Below are positions 24,853 to 33,570 of a stretch of DNA of 64,000 nucleotides, one piece after another. Origin of the DNA: Phycisphaeraceae bacterium (GTDB taxonomy: Bacteria > Planctomycetota > Phycisphaerae > Phycisphaerales > Phycisphaeraceae); the NCBI GenBank assembly GCA_020851735.1, contig JADZCD010000059.1, forward strand, positions 25,758 through 89,757, given 5' to 3'. The notes under the pieces were generated by a model. It was given only the letters and a program-made list of their open reading frames with translations, was not told the DNA's origin and ran no database searches. Position numbers and translations under genes: made by a program. Every line of letters begins with the position of its first letter. Position 1 is the first letter of the stretch.

Positions 24853-25431
24853 ATGAGCCAATCTTCGCATCCGAGCTGGAAAGATCGCAAAATCGTGCTG
24901 GCCGTCAGCGGCGGCATCGCCTGCTATAAGTCCGCCGCCCTCGCCAGTCGGCTGGTGCAGGCCGGGGCGCAGCTGCAAGTCCTGATGACCGAAGCCGCCA
25001 CGCACTTCGTCGGGCCGCTGACTTTTCAGACCCTTTCCAGCCGCCCGGTGATCACCAGCATCTGGCAGCCCCAGGAAAGTTTTGACTCCGAGCACGTGAC
25101 CACCGCCCGCTGGGCCCAATTGGTCATCGTCGCCCCTTGCACTTCCAACACCCTGGCCAAAATCGCCGCCGGCCTGGCTGACGACGTGGTGAGCCTCACG
25201 CTCGCCGCCCTGCCGCGGACCACGCCCGTGCTGCTCGCCCCGGCCATGAACGCCCAGATGTGGGAAAGCCCGATCACCCAGCGGAACCTCAAAACCGTCC
25301 GCGAGCTGCTGGGCCACCAAACCGTCGGCCCCGACGAAGGCTGGCAGGCCTGCCGGACCGTCGGCCCCGGGCGCATGAGCGAGCCGGACGCCATCTTCGC
25401 CGCGGCCGAAAAACTGCTGCCTGATCGCTAA
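24853..25431 (+). CDS. coaC: Phosphopantothenoylcysteine decarboxylase (CoaC domain only)
   Basis: 192 residues from ATG 24853. The flavoprotein motifs are LAVSGGIACYKSA, TFQTLSSRPV, the substrate clamp PAMNAQMW and the flap QACRTVGPGRM, which holds the proton-donor cysteine. The His in SEHVTTARWAQL fits the active-site histidine. The enzyme uses FMN to turn 4'-phosphopantothenoyl-cysteine into 4'-phosphopantetheine for coenzyme A. Most bacteria have a CoaBC fusion of about 400 residues; here only the CoaC half exists, and the reading frame ends cleanly at 25431. A separate CoaB must be encoded elsewhere. It overlaps the convergent gene by 4 bp. Confidence 0.9.
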   Translation: MSQSSHPSWKDRKIVLAVSGGIACYKSAALASRLVQAGAQLQVLMTEAATHFVGPLTFQTLSSRPVITSIWQPQESFDSEHVTTARWAQLVIVAPCTSNTLAKIAAGLADDVVSLTLAALPRTTPVLLAPAMNAQMWESPITQRNLKTVRELLGHQTVGPDEGWQACRTVGPGRMSEPDAIFAAAEKLLPDR

Positions 25432-25910
25432 GCCTTTGGGGGCTCCCCCTCGATCTCCAGCTCCGCCTTAAAGCCGAACCCCCGGCGGTTATCAATCCAC
25501 CTGATCCACATCGGCTGGATGCGGTACATCGTCATGCGGCCCAGAACAGCCTCCAGTTCGGGATGGTCCTTTAGAAACGCGAACTTTTCCCGGTAGAGCT
25601 GGTCCGCCCGACCTTTTTCCGCCCCGATCCGCAAAGGTTGACAGATGCCGGTCATCTGCAGGCCGCGGATGCCCGCCGGTTCCTGGTCCTGGTGATCGTA
25701 AATCGTCAGCGCCACCTCGCGGCGCGTCGCCAAATTGACGCTGTGCAGGGAATCCGGGGCCGAAACGAAATAGAGATTGAATTCTTCGTCCGCCGCGAAC
25801 TGCAGATTAGCCGCATGAGGCCGCCCGGCCTTGTCCGCCGTTGCCAGGCTCAGCGTGCGGCAGCCGGCTAAAAAAGTCGCCACGGTTTGGCGTAATTCCT
25901 GCTGATTCAT
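25428..25910 (-). CDS. Pyridoxamine 5'-phosphate oxidase-like FMN-binding protein
   Basis: 160 residues. TLSLATADKAGRPHAANLQFAADEEFNLYFVSAPDS is the split-barrel FMN-binding signature, followed by VALTIYDHQDQ and GLQMTGICQPL. The family also includes YhbP-like and general-stress FMN proteins. A reaction cannot be assigned. Its start overlaps the stop of the MFS gene by 4 bp, so the two form an operon, and its own stop overlaps coaC tail-to-tail by 4 bp. Confidence 0.82.
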   Translation of the reverse strand: MNQQELRQTVATFLAGCRTLSLATADKAGRPHAANLQFAADEEFNLYFVSAPDSLHSVNLATRREVALTIYDHQDQEPAGIRGLQMTGICQPLRIGAEKGRADQLYREKFAFLKDHPELEAVLGRMTMYRIQPMWIRWIDNRRGFGFKAELEIEGEPPKA

Positions 25911-27286
25911 GCCCCCACCTTAACCTCCGCACCCGCCCCGGCAGCCTGAAACACAATACGCCGCCCGCGCGCAATAGTCAGCGTCGCAAAGGTTCCTAAG
26001 AGCAGGATCACCCCGAACCACAGAAATACCGACCGGATGCCGATGCGTTCGCCCAAAGCCCCGGCCAGCAGCGACCCGACGGGAATGCCACCCAAAAACG
26101 ACATCACAAAGAAGCTGCTGACCCTTCCACGCAAGTGCCGGGGCGTGGAGCTGAGCACCGCGGTATTCAAACGCGCCATCGTGCCCACCCACAGCGCCCC
26201 GGAGGCGATGATCAACCCCAGCGCCACCACCAGCGGCAGGCCGAAGCTCATGAAGACTTCCATCACGCCCAAGCCGCACAGCGTCACATAAGCCCGCCAG
26301 GGCGTGGGGCCTTTTTTACTGCGCAGGGCCAGGAGAAACGCCCCGATCATCGCCCCGCCGCCGAAGCCGCTCAGAAGCCAGGAATATTCCTTGGCCCCCC
26401 CGCCGAACACCTCGCGCGACAACGCCGGCAACATCGTCACCAGCGGCGAACCCCACACGCCGCAGATCGTCACCAGCACCAGGATCACCAGAATGTCCGG
26501 GCGGGAAGCGATATAGCGCCCGCCTTCCTTGAGGCTGCGCAGCGGGTGCTCCTTGCCGTCGCCCACGTGCGGGCGCGTGCGCATCACCCAGACGGCGAAC
26601 ACCACCGCCAGAAAGCTGATGGCGTTAAACGTAAAGCCCCAGCCGGCTCCAATCTCGGCCAGCACCACGCCGCCCAAGGCCGGACCCATGACCCGCGAAG
26701 CGTTGAATTGCAGGGAGTTAAGCGCCACGGCGTTGGTCACGTCCGCGTGCCCGACCAGCTCGGGAATCATCGACTGATTCGCCGGAGCCATCACCGACAC
26801 CAGGATGCCGCTAAGCAGCGAGGCGACGATGATGTGCCAGACTTCCAGCGCCCCGGCGAAATACAAAACCGCCAGCACCGCGGCAAGAAATCCTGCCAGC
26901 AGATTCGTCACCGCCAACAGATAGCGCCGGTCCGTGCGATCCGCCAGCACCCCCGCCAGGGGCGTGAGCACCACCGGCAAGCCGCTGGCAAAGGCGTCCA
27001 CGCCCAGCCACACCTTGCTGTGACCGCTTAATTCGTAGACCACCCACGACTTGGCCACATTGTGCATCCACGAACCGATGTTGCTCACCAGCGATCCGCA
27101 CCACAGCAGGCGATAGTCACGTTGCCCGAACGCCGCCAAAACCGCCGGCCAGCCCGACGACCCGCGATCCTCCGCGATCCTCTCCAGCGGCAATTCCTGA
27201 AGCGAAACCTCCGCCGCCTCCGACAGGGGCACAGCGTCCGCGGCTAAGGGTGGAGAAACTTCTTCCGGGGCAGGGGGCGTGGTCAT
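25907..27286 (-). CDS. Major facilitator superfamily exporter, EntS-like
   Basis: 459 residues with about 12 membrane helices. FGQRDYRLLWCGSLVSNIGSWMHNVAKSWVVYEL and PLAGVLADRTDRRYLL (the MFS motif A loop) are typical of the EntS/DUF894 exporter group. The C-terminal half repeats the six-helix pattern (GFGGGAMIGAFLLAL, PRHLRGRVSSFFVMSFLGGIPVGSLLAGAL). A hydrophilic 45-residue N terminus precedes the first helix. The substrate is unknown; relatives export siderophores or drugs. It is the first gene of a two-gene operon with the FMN-binding protein. Confidence 0.88.
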   Translation of the reverse strand: MTTPPAPEEVSPPLAADAVPLSEAAEVSLQELPLERIAEDRGSSGWPAVLAAFGQRDYRLLWCGSLVSNIGSWMHNVAKSWVVYELSGHSKVWLGVDAFASGLPVVLTPLAGVLADRTDRRYLLAVTNLLAGFLAAVLAVLYFAGALEVWHIIVASLLSGILVSVMAPANQSMIPELVGHADVTNAVALNSLQFNASRVMGPALGGVVLAEIGAGWGFTFNAISFLAVVFAVWVMRTRPHVGDGKEHPLRSLKEGGRYIASRPDILVILVLVTICGVWGSPLVTMLPALSREVFGGGAKEYSWLLSGFGGGAMIGAFLLALRSKKGPTPWRAYVTLCGLGVMEVFMSFGLPLVVALGLIIASGALWVGTMARLNTAVLSSTPRHLRGRVSSFFVMSFLGGIPVGSLLAGALGERIGIRSVFLWFGVILLLGTFATLTIARGRRIVFQAAGAGAEVKVGA

Positions 27287-27368
27287 GGAAATACTACCGC
27301 TGTCGCAAGTGCGAAACAGCGCGGACCATTATGTCGCTTTCGGCGTCGTCCGCCACAATCGGGGAAAT

Positions 27369-28607
27369 CTAGGCCAATTTCGCCTTCAGCCGCGTCATCG
27401 CTTCTTCCACGTTTTCCCGGCTGTTAAAGGCGCTGATGCGGAAGTAGCCCTCGCCCTGGGCGCCAAAACCGCTGCCGGGCGTGCCGACCACGTGGGCCTG
27501 GGTCAAGAGCTTGTCGAAAAAGTCCCAGCTCGACATCCCGCCGGGCGTCTTCACCCACACATACGGCGCGTTTTCCCCTCCGAAAGCCGTCAGGCCGATT
27601 TCGTGCAGCGTCCAGCGGATCGTCCGGGCATTTTGCAGATAAAAGTCAATCAACTTGCGGCACTGCTCCCGCCCGGCCGGGGAATAAACCGCTTCCGCCC
27701 CGCGCTGCACGACATACGACACGCCGTTGAATTTGGTCGTCTGCCGCCGCAGCCACAGCCGGTGCAGATCGACCCGCGTTCCATCCGCCGCCTTGCCGGT
27801 GACGGACTTAGGCACCACGGTGTAAGCACAGCGCGTGCCGGTAAACCCCGCCAGCTTCGAAAAGCTGCGGAACTCCAACGCCACGTCGCGGGCCCCGGGG
27901 ATTTCAAAAATCGAGTGCGGCACGCGCTCGTCGGTAATGTAGCCTTCGTACGCGGCGTCAAATAGGATCAGGCAATCGTTCCGCTTGGCGTAATCCACCC
28001 AGCGGGCCAGCGCCTCGCGCGACATGGCCGCCCCGGTGGGATTGTTCGGCGAACACAGATACACCACGTCCACCTTTTCCGCCGGCAAATCAGGCGTGAA
28101 GTTGTTCTGTTCCGTGGCCGGCAGATACAGCAAGCCCTGGTAGCTGCCGTTATCGCCCGCCGCTCCGGTGTTGCCTCCCATCACGTTGGTGTCCACGTAA
28201 ACGGGGTACACCGGATCGGGAATGGCGATGCAATTGGCCTTGCCGCAGGCGAGGATGTCCAGAATGTTGCCCGTGTCGCACTTGCTGCCGTCGGATATGA
28301 AAATCTCATCGGCGGCAATATCGCACTTGCGCTTGCCGAAGTCCTCAGCCGCGATTTTTTCGCGCAGAAAGTCATAGCCCTGCTCCGGCCCGTAGCCCCG
28401 AAACGTCTCGCGGTGGGCCATCTCGTCCACCGCGCGGTGCATCGCCTCGATCACCGCCCCCGGCAGCGGCTCGGTGACGTCGCCAATGCCCAGCCGAATG
28501 ATCTTGGCCTTAGGGTTGGCCTCCGCAAACGCCCGCACCCGCCGACCGATCTCGGGAAACAGATATCCAGCCTTGAGCTTCAGGTAATTGTCGTTAATCC
28601 ACGCCAC
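27369..28607 (-). CDS. dapL: LL-diaminopimelate aminotransferase
   Basis: 412 residues starting at GTG 28607, after AAAGGAT at 7 nt. [29 protein letters not shown] and the [15 protein letters not shown] segment are diagnostic of DapL. PLP-binding residues are in [11 protein letters not shown] and the lysine motif [11 protein letters not shown]. It transfers an amino group from glutamate to tetrahydrodipicolinate, giving LL-diaminopimelate in one step for lysine and cell-wall synthesis. This route is typical of plants, Chlamydiae and some other PVC and anaerobic bacteria and supports the taxonomic guess. Confidence 0.96.
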   Translation of the reverse strand: MAWINDNYLKLKAGYLFPEIGRRVRAFAEANPKAKIIRLGIGDVTEPLPGAVIEAMHRAVDEMAHRETFRGYGPEQGYDFLREKIAAEDFGKRKCDIAADEIFISDGSKCDTGNILDILACGKANCIAIPDPVYPVYVDTNVMGGNTGAAGDNGSYQGLLYLPATEQNNFTPDLPAEKVDVVYLCSPNNPTGAAMSREALARWVDYAKRNDCLILFDAAYEGYITDERVPHSIFEIPGARDVALEFRSFSKLAGFTGTRCAYTVVPKSVTGKAADGTRVDLHRLWLRRQTTKFNGVSYVVQRGAEAVYSPAGREQCRKLIDFYLQNARTIRWTLHEIGLTAFGGENAPYVWVKTPGGMSSWDFFDKLLTQAHVVGTPGSGFGAQGEGYFRISAFNSRENVEEAMTRLKAKLA

Positions 28608-28648
28608 GCGCAGATCCTTTAAATAAAAAATCCCCCGCCGAGGAATTT

Positions 28649-28728
28649 ACCACAGAGAACACGGAGGACACAGAGACAAACCAAATCTTATTTGATTTCT
28701 TCTCCGTGTTCTCTGTGAATTCCGTGGT
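28649..28728. repeat. ACCACAGAG palindromic element between alaS and dapL
   Basis: An 80-bp imperfect hairpin: ACCAC and GAGAACACGGAG on the left pair with CTCCGTGTTCTC and GTGGT on the right. Two more copies lie at 51336-51425 and 51445-51530. It may double as a terminator for alaS, though it lacks a clear T-run. Confidence 0.85.
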
Positions 28729-28738
28729 GAAATAGGTT

Positions 28739-31700
28739 TTACCCTATTTTCCCGCCGGCAAAATCGCGGGCGGTCTTAAGCGCCTCGGCCAGCTTGGCGA
28801 CTTCCTTCCCGCCGGCCTGGGCCATGTCCGGTCGTCCGCCGCCCTTGCCGCCGGTCACCGCCGCCACTTCACGCACCCAGTCGCCCGCCTTTAAGCCCTT
28901 GGCCACCAGGTCGGCCGGCACCGACGCCAGAAACGACACCTTGGCCTCTTCGCCTTCGCCGCTGACCGCCGCCAGCAGCATGGCCGCCCCCGGAAGCTTC
29001 TTGCGGATGACGTCCATCGCGGTCCGCAGCGCTTGGCCGTCCGCCCCCGGCACCTGGGCCACGATGACCGCGCCCGTGGCTTCCTCGGCAATCTTGCGGG
29101 CTTCTTCCACCACCTGATCGCCGCTGGCCTGGCTCTGCTGCTTGCGTTGTTCCTTGACGAGTTTCTGCAATTCGCCCAGGCCCACCCGCAAGCGCGTCCG
29201 CGCCACGGCCGGCAGAACCGCCGCATTCAGCGCGGTCGTCAATTCCGCCACGCCCTGGACGAGTTTGTCGTCCGCAGCCGTCTTTAATGCCTCCAGACGC
29301 GCCAAAAGCATTTCGCCCTGGGCCTGGGCCTGATGCGCCAACTTGCCCGTCAACGCGGTCATCCGGCGGATGCCCTTGGCCACCGATTCCTCGGAAAGAA
29401 TCACCAATCCTTCCGCGTCGCCGGTGCGCGCCAGGTGCGTGCCGCCGCAGAACTCCACGGAATAGCCCGCCCATTCGTCCTGACCCGGATCCGCCAGCAG
29501 TTTCTCCACCGGCACGCCGATCGACACCACCCGCACCGTGGGCGGATATTTTTCGCCGAACACCGCCCGTAAGCCCTTGATCTTCAGCGCCTGGGCCTGC
29601 GGCGCGTAGCCGTAATACACCGGCAAATCCGCGGCGATGTCGGCATTAACCTGCCGCTCGACCGCCGCCAACTGCTCGTCCGTGACGGCTGAGTTATGCG
29701 AAAAGTCGAAGCGTAATTTTTCTTCGTCCACCAGCGAGCCGCGCTGATCCACCGTCGCGCTGACCAAGCTGCGCAACGCCCGATTGAGCACGTGCGTGCT
29801 GGTGTGATTAGCCATGATCCGCGCCCGCCGTTCGCCGTCGATCTTGAACGTCAGCGCCACCATCCCCCCCGCCGCCGTGAACGTCCCCATTTCCACACGC
29901 CCCAAATGGAACGTCACGTCGCCGACCTTGATCGTGTCCTCCACGCGCAAGATCGTGCCCGAGCCCTGCAGGATCACGCCCGTGTCGCCCACCTGCCCGC
30001 CGGACTCGGCATAGAAAGGCGTCTTGCCCGTGACCACCGCCACCTTGGTGCCCTGCGGCGCAGCCTCCAGCGGTTCATAGGCAGCCGGATGCGCATCGGT
30101 CACCGCGTACAGCCGGCACGGCGTGCTGGTCACCAGGTCCATGTGGTCGTAGCCGACGAATTCCGTAGCCTCCAGCTTTTCCTGCTGGACAATGTTGACC
30201 AGCGATTCCTTTGGATCATTCGCCCCGCCGCCGCCGCGGGAAATCTCCCGGGCCTGCTCCATCAATTGCCCGAACCCTTCCACGTCCACCGTCATGCCGC
30301 GCTCCTCCGCCATGACCTGCGTTAGGTCCAGCGGGAAGCCGTAGGTGTCGTGGAGTCGAAAGGCTGCTTTCGAGCTAATCTTGATGTTCTCGCGTTTAAC
30401 CTTATATGTCGTGCAATACTTCTCGATTGAACCCGCATCATCAAGATTTATTTTTGTTGAGAATGGTGTCACAGCATTGGTGACGTGGACTTCGTTCTTT
30501 GGAGATGACTCCAGACCCGGCGGAAGCCAAGTATCACCAAACACAGAGTTAAGGAAAGGTGATGACGTTGCTTTGGCGTGTTCTAAGCCACAGGCCTCAA
30601 CAACCGCCTGCTCAAACAGCTCAATCCCCCGATCAATCGTCCGCCCGAACGATTCTTCCTCTTCCTTAATCACGTCGATGACGTGCTGCGGATTCTTCTT
30701 TAATTCCGGAAACGCCGCGCCCATGCCGCCGACCAGGGCCGGCACCAGCTTGTGCAAAAACGGCTCGTGCATCCCCAGCGTCTGCCGCCCGTGTCGCACC
30801 GCCCGCCGCAGAATCCGCCGCAGCACATAACCCCGCCCTTCGTTGCTGGGCACCGCGCCGTCGGTAATGGCAAACGTCAGGCAGCGCAAGTGGTCCGCCA
30901 AAACGCGATAGGCGATATCCACCCGGTCTTCCAGCGCCCCGCCGTAGGCCCGGGCCTTGGTCACCTCACGAATGGCGGCGAAAATCGGCGTAAAAACATC
31001 CGTATCGTAATTCGAGCTCTTGCCCTGCAGCACCGAGCACACGCGTTCAAACCCCATCCCCGTATCCACGTGCTTGGCCGGCAAGGGCGTGAGCTTGCCC
31101 AACTGCCCGTTGCTTCCTCCGGGGGCTGGCGCCCTGTTGAACTGGATAAACACCAGGTTCCAGATTTCCATCACCCGCGCGTCGCCGGCATTGACCAGCT
31201 TCGCCCCGCTCTTGTCCGGCGTGCGGTCGATGTGGATTTCCGAGCATGGCCCGCAAGGCCCCGAGTCGCCCATCTCCCAGAAATTATCCTTTTTATTGCC
31301 GAAGTGGATGTGGGCTGGATTGATGTCGGTGACGGTTTTCCACAATTCCGCCGCTTCGTGGTCGGGCTCCAAGCCCTCAGCCTGGTCGCCACCGAACACC
31401 GTGGCATGCAGGCGGGTTTTGTCCAGCCCCCACTGTTTGGTCAATAATTCCCAGGCCCAGCCGATCGCTTCCTTCTTAAAGTAATCGCCAAACGACCAGT
31501 TGCCCAGCATCTCAAAGAACGTGTGGTGGTAAGTGTCCTTGCCGACGTCTTCCAGGTCGTTGTGCTTACCGCCAGCCCGGATACACTTTTGCGTGTTCGC
31601 CGCCCGCCGATACGGACGCGACCCGGTGCCCAGGAACACGTCCTTGAACTGGTTCATGCCCGCGTTAGCGAACAAAAGCGTGGCGTCGTCGTGCGGCACC

Positions 31701-31786
31701 ACCGGCGAAGACGGCACAAAAGTGTGTCCCTGCCGCTGGACAAAGAAGTCGATGAACTGCTGGCGAATTTCATGGCTGCTGAGCAT
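28739..31786 (-). CDS. alaS: Alanine--tRNA ligase with an extra insertion
   Basis: 1015 residues from ATG 31786 ([11 protein letters not shown]); the frame extends upstream without homology. The class II catalytic core is seen in [57 protein letters not shown]-type motifs and [12 protein letters not shown]. The editing domain has HTSTHVLN and [10 protein letters not shown], and the C-Ala/DHHA1 end has [13 protein letters not shown]. Usual length is about 870-900 residues. The excess comes mainly from a stretch of about 75-85 residues between the FEQAVVEA helix and [16 protein letters not shown]. Its DNA (about 30375-30610) is clearly AT-richer and uses other codons than its surroundings. The insertion is in frame and the rest is intact, so the enzyme is probably active. 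Confidence 0.95.
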   Translation of the reverse strand: [1015 protein letters not shown]

Positions 31787-31959
31787 GGGTGGCTCTCGAA
31801 TGCCGTTCACGTTGCGAACAAACAAGCCCGGTAGTATACAACCCTGCGGTCCGGGCGACCACGCGAAGGAGCGGAACAAACCGCTCCGCCTGCCCCAACC
31901 CGCCTAGGCCTGCCGGGCCGGCCGAAAGTGCCGCGGGACTACTTGCGAGGCACTTGCGG

Positions 31960-32040
31960 GGCGTTTCCGGGGGAACTTCCGGGGGAACTTCCGGGGGAAC
32001 TTCCGGGGGAAACTTCCGGGGGGATGTTTCCGGGGGGATT
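31960..32040 (+). repeat. TTCCGGGGGAAC tandem repeats before the GH57 gene
   Basis: Six TTTCCGGGGG/CTTCCGGGGG units with 12-13 bp spacing lie between the divergent alaS and GH57 genes, ending 16 bp before the GH57 start. An open frame passes through them, but homology of GH57 begins only at residue MGSVCLYF, so they are taken as non-coding. Confidence 0.85.
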
Positions 32041-32056
32041 CGTGGAGAACCTGCTT

Positions 32057-33265
32057 ATGGGTTCGGTGTGCTTATATTTCCAGGTGCACCAGCCGTACCG
32101 GCTACGTCGCTATAGCGTCTTCGACGCTCATGGCCATTATTTCGACGAGCAGCGCAACCTGCGCATCCTCCAGCGGGTAGTCTCCCGCTGCTATCTGCCC
32201 GCAACGGAATTGTTATTGCGCCTGGTGGAGGAGAACAAAGGCAAGTTTCGCCTGGCGTTCTCCTTGACCGGCTGCATCATCGAGCAACTCCAGGCCCACG
32301 CCCCGCAGGTGCTCGACCGCTTCATTCAGCTATCCAAAACCGGGTGCGTGGAGTTCCTGGCCGAGACCTATCACCACAGCCTGGCCTTTCTCTACAGCCG
32401 GCAGGAATTCCAGGACCAGGTCGATCTGCACGTCCAGACCATGCAGCGTCTCTTCGGGCAGCAGCCGACGGTCTTCCGCAACACCGAGCTGATCTACAAC
32501 AACGAACTGGCCCGCCACGTCGCCGGCCTGGGCCGCTATCTGGGCATCCTCAGCGAAGGGGCGGACCACGTCTTAACCGGGCGCAGCCCCAACCGGGTCT
32601 ACCGCCCGACCAACGCGCCGGGACTCAAGGTCCTCTTAAAAAACTACCGCTTAAGCGATGACATCGCCTTCCGCTTTTCCAACCGTTCCTGGCCCGACTA
32701 TCCCCTGACGGCTGAGAAATTCGCCGTCTGGCTCCAGCAGAGCACGCGCAATGGCTCCTCCCCCGGCTCACGTTCCACCGGCATCTGCAACCTCTTTATG
32801 GACTTTGAAACCTTCGGCGAACACCAGTGGCCAGAGACGGGGATCTTTGAGTTCCTTAAGGAATTGCCCCGCCGCGTGCTCTCCTACAGCGACGTGGATT
32901 TTAAAACCCCCTCCGAATGCCTGCGCGATAACGAGGCCGTCGACGACTTCGACGTGCCCCACATGATCAGCTGGGCCGATACCGAACGCGACCTGTCCGC
33001 CTGGCTGGGCAACGCCATGCAGTCCAACGCCCTCCACGAGCTATACCAGCTCGAAGCCCCCATCAAAGCCACCGGCGATCCCGCCCTCCTGGAAGATTGG
33101 CGACGCCTGACCACCAGCGACCACTTCTACTACATGTGCACCAAATATTTCGCCGACGGCGACGTGCACAAATACTTCAACCCCTACGAATCGCCCTACG
33201 ACAGCTACATCAACTTCATGAACGTCCTGGACCACCTCCGCTCCCGCGTGACCGACCGCACCTGA
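32057..33265 (+). CDS. Glycoside hydrolase family 57 (alpha-amylase-like)
   Basis: 402 residues from ATG 32057, with GGAG 9-12 nt upstream. The five GH57 regions are visible: YFQVHQPYRL at the start, VEFLAETYHHSLAFL, FRNTELIYNNELA with the probable nucleophile Glu, FMDFETFGEHQWPETGIFEFL with the probable acid/base Asp, and TSDHFYYMCTK near the end. There is no signal peptide, so it acts in the cytoplasm on alpha-glucans such as glycogen or maltodextrin. It is transcribed toward the ABC/DUF6785 cluster but is separated by about 300 bp, so it is not clearly part of it. Confidence 0.9.
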   Translation: MGSVCLYFQVHQPYRLRRYSVFDAHGHYFDEQRNLRILQRVVSRCYLPATELLLRLVEENKGKFRLAFSLTGCIIEQLQAHAPQVLDRFIQLSKTGCVEFLAETYHHSLAFLYSRQEFQDQVDLHVQTMQRLFGQQPTVFRNTELIYNNELARHVAGLGRYLGILSEGADHVLTGRSPNRVYRPTNAPGLKVLLKNYRLSDDIAFRFSNRSWPDYPLTAEKFAVWLQQSTRNGSSPGSRSTGICNLFMDFETFGEHQWPETGIFEFLKELPRRVLSYSDVDFKTPSECLRDNEAVDDFDVPHMISWADTERDLSAWLGNAMQSNALHELYQLEAPIKATGDPALLEDWRRLTTSDHFYYMCTKYFADGDVHKYFNPYESPYDSYINFMNVLDHLRSRVTDRT

Positions 33266-33570
33266 CTCCCCCCGGGGTGTGATCCAATTGCCGATTTGCG
33301 ATTTCCGGTTGGCGATGTTCAAGACAATAAAACCAGTCTGTTTCTTGACTTTCTTCCGCTAACACCTGCTCCCCAGCCATCGATCATGCCTTTCCCCAAC
33401 TCCTAATTCGTAACTGCTCTTCCGCCTCTCCCCCTTTCCCCGCCCCCGCCCCCTTCCCCCGCCCCCCGCCATTCGTCGTGTCTGCCACTGGGCTTACAGC
33501 CGATTTACCCCGCCAAGGTCGTTCTTTAGAATAGACTTAAACCACGTCTGTTTTGAGACCTGTGGAAAAT

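Noticed and set aside
30375..30610. Intein in alaS
   Set aside because: Too short, with no N-terminal Cys/Ser block or C-terminal His-Asn junction.
31928..32056. N-terminal extension of the GH57 protein
   Set aside because: The 43 codons are translated repeat DNA; a ribosome site and the family's own start lie at 32057.
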